From the NCBI GenBank assembly GCA_904418845.1, contig CAJFQC010000001.1, forward strand, positions 141,871 through 205,870: a stretch of 64,000 bases of DNA, in the 5' to 3' direction. Each line of letters starts with the position of its first letter. The first letter of the stretch is position 1. The DNA is from an uncultured Ruminococcus sp. (lineage in GTDB: Bacteria; Bacillota; Clostridia; Lachnospirales; Lachnospiraceae). Made by a program: the position numbers and the translations under genes. Of the stretch, positions 1 through 7,882 are shown piece after piece. The notes under the pieces are model-generated. The model was not told where the DNA came from, ran no database searches, and was given only the letters and a program-made list of their open reading frames with translations.

Positions 1-2
1 TG

Positions 3-278
3 CGCCCGGTGGTGGACCGGATGTTTGAACAGATAAAGATGACTCCGCGGATTGCCTATGAGATTGAGGAAGACGGTTCCATGGCGGGGCTTGTGGCACA
101 GAATTTCGGTATTGCCGTGATGCCGGAGATCCCTGTTTTAAGCCAGCTTCCCGTAGACATCCTGCCGATCCGCAACCAGCATGAGATGCGGTACGTCTAT
201 ATGGCAAGAGCGGCGGACAAGTACCAGCCGCCCCTTGTGCAGAGGTTTGCGGGGTATGTAAAACGTCACCGGATGTAA
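3..278 (+). CDS. LysR-type regulator, C-terminal fragment (cut by window edge)
   Basis: The reading frame is open from the left edge and ends at 278, so only about the last 91 residues are present. They read as the end of a LysR substrate-binding domain, with the Gly-Ile-Ala-Val-Met-Pro strand (GIAVMPEIPV) and a terminal helix in which Tyr, Pro and aromatic residues recur. The DNA-binding half lies outside the window. It is similar in pattern to the tail of the next LysR protein, which faces it from the opposite strand, so the two may be paralogues. Target and ligand are unknown. Confidence 0.8.
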   Translation, partial: RPVVDRMFEQIKMTPRIAYEIEEDGSMAGLVAQNFGIAVMPEIPVLSQLPVDILPIRNQHEMRYVYMARAADKYQPPLVQRFAGYVKRHRM

Positions 279-329
279 GAAGGTTACCAAAATGCGCGGT
301 GCGCACGGCATCACAGACAGCATTATATG

Positions 330-1214
330 TCAGATACGCGCTCCCTCTTTTCGTACAAAAGAGATGAAATTTTTGACGGCGGGGATCTGATAGCGGCTTT
401 TCAGATATCCCATATATACAGTGTGCTGGAGATTAATATCCGTCAGATGCAGCCGCTCCAGCCGGAAATGGCCGAGACTGTCCACGTCCGCTACGAGAGC
501 GATGCCGAAGTCCTCGGCCACAAGGGAAGCGATGGCGTTCTCATCCGGCGACTCACAGATGATATCGGGATGGATGGAGTAAGCTTCATAAGTGCGGTTT
601 GTGAAACCGCCCAGACCGGAGAACCGGTCATATCCGATGATCGGATAATGCTCCAGATCACGGAGAACAGGTTCCTTTTTTTCGGCGAGGGGATGGCCTA
701 GAGGGGTGATGATGATCATTTCCTGATCAAGAATGGGGACAAAGTTAATGTCTGGCTCATTCTCCACATAGGAACCAAGGATCACGTCATAATGCTCGGC
801 TTTCAATCCTTCGACCATCTCAGCGGTGTGCTTCTGATGAAAGGTGAAGGAGACCTCTTTATTCTTGTCATTGCTTAAAAAGCGCCGCACCAGATGTGGA
901 ATGTAACGTTCCGCCAGCGGGAAGACATAGGCGATATCTACATGTCCGGCGCTGCCGGAGAGACGCTTCATCTGATTTTCGGCGAGAGCCACTTCGGACA
1001 GGATGCGGTCCGTATGTTCGAGAAAAATACGCCCGCATTTTGTGAGCGAGATTGTGCGGCCCTGCCGCTCGAACAGAATAATACCCAGTTCATCCTCAAG
1101 GTTGGCGATAGAACGGCTTAAGGAAGGCTGTGAGATATTAAGCTCTGATGCGGCCAGGCGGAAATGCTGGCATCGTGCTACAGTCTGAAAGTAGGCGAGC
1201 TGGTTCAATGTCAT
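330..1214 (-). CDS. LysR-family transcriptional regulator beside the hydroaromatic cluster
   Basis: This 294-residue protein has the standard LysR length. The N-terminal winged helix-turn-helix covers roughly residues 1-60, with the recognition helix around NISQPSLSRSIANLEDELG, followed by the linker helix and a periplasmic-binding-like effector domain from about residue 90. The ATG at 1214 has GAGAGGAG eight bases upstream. It is divergent from the ydiB-like gene across a 280-base gap with overlapping inverted repeats at 1280-1306, the usual LysR arrangement for controlling the divergent operon. I infer that it senses a hydroaromatic acid such as shikimate or quinate and activates the genes from 1495 onward; the effector is not visible in the sequence. 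Confidence 0.88.
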   Translation of the reverse strand: MTLNQLAYFQTVARCQHFRLAASELNISQPSLSRSIANLEDELGIILFERQGRTISLTKCGRIFLEHTDRILSEVALAENQMKRLSGSAGHVDIAYVFPLAERYIPHLVRRFLSNDKNKEVSFTFHQKHTAEMVEGLKAEHYDVILGSYVENEPDINFVPILDQEMIIITPLGHPLAEKKEPVLRDLEHYPIIGYDRFSGLGGFTNRTYEAYSIHPDIICESPDENAIASLVAEDFGIALVADVDSLGHFRLERLHLTDINLQHTVYMGYLKSRYQIPAVKNFISFVRKEGARI

Positions 1215-1279
1215 TGTGAAAACTCCTCTCTTCGAAAAGTCAGGCGGGCTTCCGTATCAAAATTGCTTTTGTTGTATTA

Positions 1280-1306
1280 TATCATAAATGATAGTATAAA
1301 ACTATC
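1280..1306. promoter_or_regulatory. Overlapping inverted repeats, candidate LysR operator
   Basis: Two dyads share bases: TATCAT-AA-ATGATA at 1280-1293 and GATAGT-ATAAA-ACTATC at 1290-1306. They lie between the divergent LysR and ydiB-like genes. LysR proteins commonly bind AT-rich dyads of this type in such gaps. The assignment to this LysR is an inference from position. Confidence 0.5.
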
Positions 1307-1350
1307 AAAATAAGAAAAAAGATGTATTAGAAGTATAGAATAAAATGTCG

Positions 1351-1356
1351 TATAAT
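1351..1356 (+). promoter_or_regulatory. -10 element (TATAAT) upstream of the ydiB-like gene
   Basis: A perfect TATAAT lies downstream of the dyads at 1280-1306, but no good -35 hexamer is found 16-18 bases before it. A weak -35 fits a promoter that needs an activator such as LysR. It would give a leader of about 130 bases before the start at 1495, with a small GTTTG/CAAAC dyad near 1371-1388. Confidence 0.4.
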
Positions 1357-1494
1357 AAAAGTACAGAGATTGTTTGATATTTAACAAACGCATTGCGGCG
1401 CACAACACAACAATACACGCATAAACGTGCCGCGTGCAGGAGACCATGGGTCGGACATTCTTAAGGAAAAAGAGTGAAAAAAGGAGAGAAAATC

Positions 1495-2370
1495 ATGGCA
1501 GAAAGAATCACAGGACACACAGAACTTATCGGACTTATGGCGTACCCGATCCGTCATTCCAGTTCACCGGCAATGCATAATGAGGCATTTGCCCAGCTCG
1601 GTCTGGACTACGCTTACCTTGCGTTTGAGGTTGATAACAGCACACTTGAGGATGCTGTAAAAGGCCTTCGCGCATTGAAGATGGTAGGCTCTAACGTATC
1701 TATGCCTAATAAGACAGTCGTAGGCCAGTATCTGGATGAGCTGTCGCCGGCAGCAAAGATGTGCGGAGCTGTCAATACGATCGTAAATGACAACGGCAGA
1801 CTCATTGGACACATCACAGACGGCATCGGATATATGCAGTCCTTAAAGGACAATAATATTGATGTAATCGGAAAGAAAATGACGATCACAGGAGCAGGCG
1901 GAGCCGCAAAAGCGATTGAGGTCCAGGCAGCTTTGGACGGTGTGAAAGAGATATCCATCTTCAATATTAAAGATAAATTCTGGGAAGCGGCAGAGGAGAC
2001 TGTTAAGACGATCCGCGAGAACACAGACTGTATCGTAAATCTGTATGACCTTGACGATAAAGAGAAGTTAAAAGAAGAGATGGCAGACAGCTACCTTTTC
2101 GCACAGGCGACAGGCGTAGGCATGAAGCCGCTGGAAGGAATGTCTGTTGTTCCGGATAAATCCTTCTTCCGCCCGGATCTTATCGTGACAGATACGATCT
2201 ACTCCCCGAGAGAGACAGTTCTCCTTAAGATGGCAAAAGAGGCAGGATGCAAGACAATGAACGGTCTCGGCATGATGCTCTTCCAGGGAGACGCGGCGTT
2301 CTATCTGTGGACAGGCAAACACATGCCGATCGACCACATGAAAGAAGTTCTGGATATCAAGTACGACTAA
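1495..2370 (+). CDS. Quinate/shikimate dehydrogenase, YdiB-like
   Basis: A 291-residue NAD(P)-dependent dehydrogenase that interconverts shikimate and 3-dehydroshikimate, or quinate and 3-dehydroquinate. The start at 1495 follows AAGGAG at 1481-1486; a longer frame from a GTG at 1474 would contain that site. The N-terminus (IGLMAYPIRHSSSPAMHNEAF), the catalytic Lys in SMPNK, the NTIVNDNG strand, the Asp in HITDG and the GAGGAAKAI Rossmann turn all match the AroE/YdiB family. The wording is closer to my memory of E. coli YdiB than of biosynthetic AroE. Next to an MFS carrier, AroD and a TRAP system it probably acts in uptake and use of hydroaromatic acids rather than in chorismate synthesis. 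Specificity for quinate versus shikimate cannot be read off. Confidence 0.88.
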   Translation: MAERITGHTELIGLMAYPIRHSSSPAMHNEAFAQLGLDYAYLAFEVDNSTLEDAVKGLRALKMVGSNVSMPNKTVVGQYLDELSPAAKMCGAVNTIVNDNGRLIGHITDGIGYMQSLKDNNIDVIGKKMTITGAGGAAKAIEVQAALDGVKEISIFNIKDKFWEAAEETVKTIRENTDCIVNLYDLDDKEKLKEEMADSYLFAQATGVGMKPLEGMSVVPDKSFFRPDLIVTDTIYSPRETVLLKMAKEAGCKTMNGLGMMLFQGDAAFYLWTGKHMPIDHMKEVLDIKYD

Positions 2371-2453
2371 GATCTAAAAGGAAATGGAAATGCAGAGGCG
2401 GGCGGGAACGTCTGCCGGGAAATCTACAAAAATGAGAGAAAGAGAGAGAAACA

Positions 2454-3641
2454 ATGAACAAGAAATATCTGCCAAGTGCATTAATACTTTACTTGAACTA
2501 TTTTATACATGGTATCGGATGTTCCATCTTAGGCCAGCAGAGTGTGAAAGAACTGCTTGCGGGCCAGTGGGGCATGAGCGACGTCATGGGAGTTACGGCA
2601 GTAGCGGCAGCTCTCGGACTGGGACGATTGATCTCCCTTCCGTTTGCAGGCCCGTTATCTGATAAACTGGGAAGAAAGCTCTCCGTGCTGATCGGATGCG
2701 CTTCCTATGTGATCTTTTTTGCAGGCATCGTGTTCTCGCCGAATATGACGGTTGCTTATGCGGCGGCAGTCCTCGGAGGTATCGCAAACTCCTTCCTTGA
2801 CACAGCCACATATCCGGCAGTTGCCGAGATCATCTACAAATACACAGGTATCGCTACAATGGGAATCAAGCTGTTTATTTCTGTCGCACAGCTTCTGATG
2901 CCGTTCTTCCTTGGAATCTGCGTGGGAACAGCGCTTGACGTTCTTACACTTCCGTTTGTATGCGGTATCGCGATCGCAGTTCTCGGCGTGCTGGCAATCT
3001 TCGCACCGCTGCCGAAGGTAGAGGGCGTAGGAAAGGGCGAATCTTTCCTGAACAACCTGAAAAACGCCCACTTCTCCATCGAGAGTGTGGCGCTGATCCT
3101 CATCGGATTTACCTGCACGGCAACATTCCAGTTGTGGCTCAACTGTGCACAGACTTTTGGTAAAGAAGTTGCGGGCATTCCAGCTGAGAGCGTTGCTGTG
3201 ATGCAGACTTACTATTCAGCAGGAAGTCTTGTGGCTCTGTTTATTACAAGTATCCTGACAACAAAGTTCAAACAGGTACGTTTCCTCGTGATCTATCCGA
3301 TCATTTCACTGGTAATGCTGGCTCTTGTATACATCATTAAGAGCCCGATGATCTGCTACGTGGGAGCATTCGTGATCGGTTACTCCGCAGCCGGCGGTGT
3401 CCTTCAGATTGCGACGGCCGTTGCGAACGACCTGTTCCCGAAGATCAAGGGAACTCTTACCAGCCTTGTTATGATCGCGTCCAGTCTTTGCAATTACACG
3501 ATCCTGACAGCGGCTTCCGGCATGACGGCATCAGGTGTTATCCTTATGAACATTGTGATCACAGTCATCGGTATATTACTTGCGCTCTTTGTAAATGCAA
3601 GATATGGAGTCCTGCTGAAAAATGCAGAGACGTCTAAATAG
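2454..3641 (+). CDS. MFS transporter, YdiN-like, probable hydroaromatic acid carrier
   Basis: A 395-residue integral membrane protein with about twelve hydrophobic segments and the MFS motif A, GPLSDKLGRK, in the loop after helix 2. The segments around FVIGYSAAGGVLQ and IANSFLDTATYPA resemble E. coli YdiN as I remember it. In E. coli ydiN sits beside ydiB and aroD, and the same three families are neighbours here, which argues for shikimate or quinate as substrate. The ribosome binding site (GAGAGAG ahead of the ATG) is modest. It is co-directional with its neighbours and likely in the same operon. Confidence 0.82.
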   Translation: MNKKYLPSALILYLNYFIHGIGCSILGQQSVKELLAGQWGMSDVMGVTAVAAALGLGRLISLPFAGPLSDKLGRKLSVLIGCASYVIFFAGIVFSPNMTVAYAAAVLGGIANSFLDTATYPAVAEIIYKYTGIATMGIKLFISVAQLLMPFFLGICVGTALDVLTLPFVCGIAIAVLGVLAIFAPLPKVEGVGKGESFLNNLKNAHFSIESVALILIGFTCTATFQLWLNCAQTFGKEVAGIPAESVAVMQTYYSAGSLVALFITSILTTKFKQVRFLVIYPIISLVMLALVYIIKSPMICYVGAFVIGYSAAGGVLQIATAVANDLFPKIKGTLTSLVMIASSLCNYTILTAASGMTASGVILMNIVITVIGILLALFVNARYGVLLKNAETSK

Positions 3642-3729
3642 TCGCGATACTGTTTATATATGGCCTGCCGGGTGTGCCGCCAGGAGGCGCGCCCCGGAAA
3701 TGCCGACAGCTTTCCAAGGAGGTAAAAAT

Positions 3730-4491
3730 ATGAATCCGGTAAAGGTAAGAAATATTGAGATCGGAACAGGAATTCCGAAGATCTGCGTGCCGATCGTAGG
3801 CGTGACAAAGGAAGAAATTATCAAGGCAGCAGAGAAGATCAAAACGACCGCAGCCGATGTTGTAGAGTGGCGTGTGGACTGGTACGAGGATATTTTTGAT
3901 TTTGAGAAGACAGAGGATACGATGAAAGCTCTTCGCGGGACATTGGGAGATATGCCGATTCTTTTCACATTCCGTACATCAAAAGAAGGCGGAGAGAAAG
4001 CAATCGAAAAGGATGTTTATGTAGAACTGAACCAGAAAGCGGCTAAGACAGGTCTGATTGACCTTGTGGATGTAGAGGCGTTCACAGGGGACGACGCGGT
4101 GAAGGCAGTCATTGAGACGGCGCACGGATGTGGAGTGAAAGTTGTCGCTTCCAACCATGACTTCCACAAGACGCCGTCTCAGGAAGAGATCGTGTCACGT
4201 CTTAAGAAAATGCAGGAGTCAGGCGCTGATATCCCGAAGATTGCCGTGATGCCGCAGAACAAGAAAGACGTGCTTACCCTTCTGGCAGCAACAGAAGAGA
4301 TGGCGACAGAGTATGCGGATCGCCCGATCATTACCATGTCAATGTCCGGAACAGGCGTTATCAGCCGTCTCTGCGGCGAAGTATTTGGTTCGGCGCTGAC
4401 ATTCGGAGCAGTGGGAAAGGCTTCTGCACCGGGACAGATGGGAGCGGAGGATTTAAAGACTGTGCTTACACTTCTCAATAAGAGCCTGTAA
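3730..4491 (+). CDS. aroD: 3-dehydroquinate dehydratase, type I
   Basis: A 253-residue type I enzyme that interconverts 3-dehydroquinate and 3-dehydroshikimate through a Schiff base. The start at 3730 follows AAGGAGG; the frame extends upstream into the end of the MFS gene without a better site. Family signatures are EWRVDWY near residue 46, the HDF motif of the catalytic His in SNHDFHKTP near residue 146, the Schiff-base Lys in IPKIAVMP near residue 173, and the SMSGTG loop near the C-terminus. Its place between the YdiN-like carrier and a TRAP transporter suggests a catabolic copy. The chorismate synthase gene in this window lies about 40 kb away. Confidence 0.93.
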   Translation: MNPVKVRNIEIGTGIPKICVPIVGVTKEEIIKAAEKIKTTAADVVEWRVDWYEDIFDFEKTEDTMKALRGTLGDMPILFTFRTSKEGGEKAIEKDVYVELNQKAAKTGLIDLVDVEAFTGDDAVKAVIETAHGCGVKVVASNHDFHKTPSQEEIVSRLKKMQESGADIPKIAVMPQNKKDVLTLLAATEEMATEYADRPIITMSMSGTGVISRLCGEVFGSALTFGAVGKASAPGQMGAEDLKTVLTLLNKSL

Positions 4492-4539
4492 CCCGGAGGA
4501 AATGGCATATCCTAAATGCCATGTTTCAAGGAGAACATC

Positions 4540-5031
4540 ATGAAAAAAGTTTTACACTGGATTGACGAATATCTGGAAGAAGTCCTGCTGGTGGCGGCGC
4601 TTGCCGCCATGGCAGTGATCATGGGGATACAGGTGTTTTCAAGATATGTGCTGAGCGCATCCTTATCATGGTCCGAGGAACTGACGAGGTACATCTTTAT
4701 CTGGGCAGGCTTTTTAAGTGTCAGCTACTGTACGAAGAAATGTATCTCAATCAAGATCGAGCAGTTTGTCGCGCTTTTCCCGAGGCGCGGCAAAGCCATG
4801 TTCAAGGTGGTGAATCATACACTGGAACTGATTCTGTTTTTCTATCTGATCCCATTTGCATGGAAGTATCTGATGTCCGCCGTAGCGAACGGACAGACAA
4901 GTCCCGCTATGGGGATTCCTATGTATTATGTTCAGGCAGCGCCCCTTGTGGGATTCATCCTCTGCGCTGTGCGTGTGCTTCAGAGATGGCTCGCAGAGTG
5001 GCGTGTTGTGCGCGGAAAGGGGGAGGAGTAA
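4540..5031 (+). CDS. TRAP transporter small permease (DctQ type)
   Basis: A 163-residue protein with about four membrane helices, the size and layout of the TRAP small subunit. SWSEELTRYIFIW after helix 1 is the characteristic DctQ segment. The start at 4540 follows AAGGAGA. The stop is one base from the ATG of the large permease, so translation is probably coupled. With the next two genes it forms a complete QMP tripartite transporter driven by an ion gradient. The substrate is inferred from the surrounding genes to be a hydroaromatic carboxylate. Confidence 0.9.
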   Translation: MKKVLHWIDEYLEEVLLVAALAAMAVIMGIQVFSRYVLSASLSWSEELTRYIFIWAGFLSVSYCTKKCISIKIEQFVALFPRRGKAMFKVVNHTLELILFFYLIPFAWKYLMSAVANGQTSPAMGIPMYYVQAAPLVGFILCAVRVLQRWLAEWRVVRGKGEE

Positions 5032-5032
5032 G

Positions 5033-6325
5033 ATGTCATCGATCGTAGTATTTATTATATTTGTAATCTGTCTGATCATCGCGATCCCTGTGTCCATTTC
5101 CCTGGGGATCGTCTCTGTGCTTCCGGGCGCTTTTGACCCGTCCTTTACGGCCAGCGGAACCTATGTCATCCGCTCTATGCTCGGCGGACTGGACAGTTTT
5201 CCTCTTCTCGCGGTACCTATGTTTGTACTTTCGGGAATCATCATGGCAAGAGGAGGTATCTCAAGAAAGCTGTTTGATGTATTCGCGTATTTTATGGGAA
5301 AAAGGACAGCGGGAATGCCCTGCGCGGTTGTGGTGACCTGTCTGTTCTATGGAGCTATATCAGGTTCCGGACCGGCAACGGTGGCGGCAGTGGGCAGCAT
5401 GACCATCCCCATCCTCATTGAGATGGGATATGACAAGAAATTTTCCACTGCCATCGTGGCGGTAGCCGGAGGTCTGGGCGTCATCATACCGCCCAGCATC
5501 CCGTTTATTATGTATGGCATGGCGTCCGGAGCGTCGGTGAGCGATCTGTTCATCGCGGGAATCATTCCAGGGCTTTTGATCGGCGGCCTTCTTATGGTCT
5601 ATGCGTTTTATTACTGCAGGAAAAACGGAGAGGATCAGCAGAAGAAGGAAGCCATGGTGGGAGAGCTCCACGCAAAGGGCTTCTTCAATGTATTAAAGGA
5701 CAGTGCCTTTGCCTTGTTAAGTCCGGTGATCATCTTAGGCTGTATCTATACGGGCATCGCGTCCCCCACGGAAGCGGCGGTTATTTCCGTATTCTACGCG
5801 CTGATTATCAGTCTGTTCGTATACAGGAGTATCAAGGTGAAGGATATATGGGCCATCCTTGTGGAGTCCATCCGCACCTATGCGCCCATCCTGTTTATTC
5901 TGGCGGCGTCCATCGCGTTTTCCAGAGTGCTCACACTCATGCAGGTACCGCAGACCATCAGCGCATGGATACTGTCACACTTTACCAGTAAGATCGTTCT
6001 GCTGCTCGTGATCAATGTATTCCTCCTTATCGTGGGAATGGTCATGGATACGACACCGGCGATCCTGATCCTGACGCCGATTCTGCTTCCGATCGTGGAG
6101 GCAGTGGGAGTGGACCCGATCCACTTCGGAATCATTATGGTCGTGAACCTTGCCATCGGATTCGTGACGCCGCCTATCGGGGTCAATCTGTTTGTGGCCA
6201 GCTCGCTTACGGATATTCCCATTATGGATATTGCGCGAAAGGCAATGCCCATGATCGTTTATTTCCTGATCGCGCTTCTGGTGATCACATTTGTACCGGC
6301 GCTTAGTCTGGTATTATTAGGATAA
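5033..6325 (+). CDS. TRAP transporter large permease (DctM type)
   Basis: A 430-residue DctM-family protein with the expected run of about twelve membrane helices. Recognisable segments are SGSGPATVAAVGS and GGLGVIIPPSIPFI in the middle and GFVTPPIGVNLFVA near the C-terminus, which contain the conserved proline-rich re-entrant motifs. The ATG at 5033 overlaps GGGAGGAG of the preceding gene's end. It is the translocating subunit that works with the DctQ and DctP partners on either side. Confidence 0.95.
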   Translation: MSSIVVFIIFVICLIIAIPVSISLGIVSVLPGAFDPSFTASGTYVIRSMLGGLDSFPLLAVPMFVLSGIIMARGGISRKLFDVFAYFMGKRTAGMPCAVVVTCLFYGAISGSGPATVAAVGSMTIPILIEMGYDKKFSTAIVAVAGGLGVIIPPSIPFIMYGMASGASVSDLFIAGIIPGLLIGGLLMVYAFYYCRKNGEDQQKKEAMVGELHAKGFFNVLKDSAFALLSPVIILGCIYTGIASPTEAAVISVFYALIISLFVYRSIKVKDIWAILVESIRTYAPILFILAASIAFSRVLTLMQVPQTISAWILSHFTSKIVLLLVINVFLLIVGMVMDTTPAILILTPILLPIVEAVGVDPIHFGIIMVVNLAIGFVTPPIGVNLFVASSLTDIPIMDIARKAMPMIVYFLIALLVITFVPALSLVLLG

Positions 6326-6344
6326 AAGAGAGGAGAAGGCTGAT

Positions 6345-7355
6345 ATGAGAAATAAGAAACTGACAGCCCGCCTCCTGTCCGTGCTTGTGGCGGGAGGGCT
6401 TACTGCGGGGCTTCTCTCCGGCTGTGCGCAGAGCACGGACGGGGAACAGAGATACGCCTATCCTCTAGGCACGGCCAGTCCCGAGGATACGGTGACCCAG
6501 ATTTACGCGGAGAAATTTGCCGAGGAGGCGGAACGCTTAAGCGGCGGCCGGATCAAGATCACAGTATATCCGAACAGTGTGCTCGGCGGTGACAGAGAAC
6601 TTCTGGAGAGCTGTTATGACGGAGATATCCCTTTCGTCGTACAGAACACGGCGCCTCAGGTAAACTTTATTGACGATACGGCTGTCTTTGACATGCCGTG
6701 TGTGTTTGAAGATATTGATTCCATGAGAGAGACTGTGGACAACCCGGAATTTATGGAACTGATGCGGGATTCTTACAGGGAGGCGGGATTCGAGCTTCTC
6801 GGATATGCGGACCAGGGATTCCGTGTCATGTCCAGCAACAAGGCGGTGGAAGACTTCTCTGATTTTAAGGGACAGAAGATCCGTACCATGGAAGACCCCT
6901 ACCAGCTTTTATTCTGGAAAAAACTGGGTTCCAACCCAACCCCTATGAACTTCAGCGAGGTGTATATCGGACTGCAGCAGAACACGATCGATGCGCAGGA
7001 GAACCCCTATGAGGTAATCGTGTCAAACCGTCTGTATGAGCAGCAGGATTACATTATCGAGACGAACCATGTGCCCCACCTCATCTCGCTTGTGGTCAGC
7101 GAGGCGTTCTTCGAAGAACTGTCCGGGGAGGATCAGCAGATACTAATCGACGCCCAGGAAATCGCAAAAGAGTATGCTAGGGAGCAGTCTGATGAGAGGA
7201 TCAGCGAGAGAATCCAGGTCATCAAGGACAGCGGGACAGAGATCATCACATTGGATGAGGGGACAACAGAAGAGATGAAGGAAGCCTCCCGGTCGGTGTA
7301 TGATGAGATTGCCGAGGTGGTTGACCCGGAGATATTAGAACTATACAGCAGATAA
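6345..7355 (+). CDS. TRAP transporter solute-binding lipoprotein (DctP type)
   Basis: A 336-residue extracytoplasmic receptor. The N-terminus is a lipoprotein signal with lipobox LLSGC, so Cys27 should be acylated and the protein tethered outside the membrane. The mature part is a DctP fold: SGGRIKITVYPNSVLGG, the segment GQKIRTMEDP and the ligand-facing NTIDAQENPYEV, where an Arg upstream normally binds a carboxylate. It ends the cluster and is followed by a terminator. The ligand is inferred to be shikimate, quinate or a related acid. Confidence 0.93.
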   Translation: MRNKKLTARLLSVLVAGGLTAGLLSGCAQSTDGEQRYAYPLGTASPEDTVTQIYAEKFAEEAERLSGGRIKITVYPNSVLGGDRELLESCYDGDIPFVVQNTAPQVNFIDDTAVFDMPCVFEDIDSMRETVDNPEFMELMRDSYREAGFELLGYADQGFRVMSSNKAVEDFSDFKGQKIRTMEDPYQLLFWKKLGSNPTPMNFSEVYIGLQQNTIDAQENPYEVIVSNRLYEQQDYIIETNHVPHLISLVVSEAFFEELSGEDQQILIDAQEIAKEYAREQSDERISERIQVIKDSGTEIITLDEGTTEEMKEASRSVYDEIAEVVDPEILELYSR

Positions 7356-7415
7356 TCCCTGCGTCTTTAAAAAACAGATCAGAAACGTTAAATCAGGGAT
7401 AAACAGGAAATAATG

Positions 7416-7453
7416 AAAACAGGAGATCTTGAAAAAGGTTTCCTGTTTTTTTT
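7416..7453 (+). terminator. Rho-independent terminator after the TRAP genes
   Basis: AAAACAGGA and TCCTGTTTT form a stem with a loop of about 16 bases, followed by a long T run. It separates the hydroaromatic cluster from the copper module. Confidence 0.75.
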
Positions 7454-7461
7454 AAAAAGTC

Positions 7462-7491
7462 TTGCATTTATACCCTGATAGGGTATATAAT
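7462..7491 (+). promoter_or_regulatory. Copper-module promoter with CsoR-type operator in the spacer
   Basis: TTGCAT (7462-7467) and TATAAT (7486-7491) are separated by 18 bases. The spacer is filled by the dyad ATACCCT-GAT-AGGGTAT at 7470-7486, so a bound repressor would block RNA polymerase. TACCC/GGGTA arms are typical of operators for the CsoR repressor family, and the csoR-like gene is next. Confidence 0.8.
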
Positions 7492-7509
7492 GACATCTGT
7501 AAGATAGAT

Positions 7510-7522
7510 ACCCCTAAGGGGT
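7510..7522 (+). promoter_or_regulatory. Second CsoR-type operator in the leader
   Basis: ACCCCT-A-AGGGGT is a perfect dyad about 20 bases downstream of the -10 element. Together with the dyad at 7470-7486 it could bind two CsoR tetramers. Confidence 0.6.
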
Positions 7523-7556
7523 TTATAGAATCATTCACAAGAAGGAGCAGGATATT

Positions 7557-7871
7557 ATGGAAGAAAAGGATAAAGTCTGTCCCGCATGTCAGCACAAGAC
7601 AAAGAAACGTTCAGACAAGGAACGAAGGAGCCTGATCAACCGGTTAAGCCGCATTGAGGGACAGGTGCGTGGAATCCGGCGGATGGTGGAAAACGATGTC
7701 TACTGTCCGGAGATTCTTATTCAGGTATCAGCGGTTAACGCAGCGCTCAACAGCTTTAACAAGGCGCTCCTTGCAGAGCATATCCGCACCTGCGTGGCGG
7801 CAGATATCCGAGAGGGGGATGAGGCGGCGATTGATGAACTGGTTCTTGTCCTGCAAAAACTGATGAAATAG
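7557..7871 (+). CDS. csoR: CsoR-family copper-sensing repressor
   Basis: A 104-residue all-helical protein of the DUF156/CsoR family. The signature [15 protein letters not shown] occupies residues 31-45. The Cu(I) ligands Cys-His-Cys are present at C50 (VYCPEIL), H75 and C79 (AEHIRTC), the set of true copper sensors. An extra CPACQH at residues 8-13 may bind metal or be incidental. The start follows GAAGGAG. It is 11 bases upstream of the copper ATPase gene and has two matching dyads upstream, so autoregulation of the csoR-copA unit is the obvious model. Related repressors sense nickel or formaldehyde, but ligands and context favour copper. Confidence 0.9.
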   Translation: MEEKDKVCPACQHKTKKRSDKERRSLINRLSRIEGQVRGIRRMVENDVYCPEILIQVSAVNAALNSFNKALLAEHIRTCVAADIREGDEAAIDELVLVLQKLMK

Positions 7872-7882
7872 GAGGGATCATT

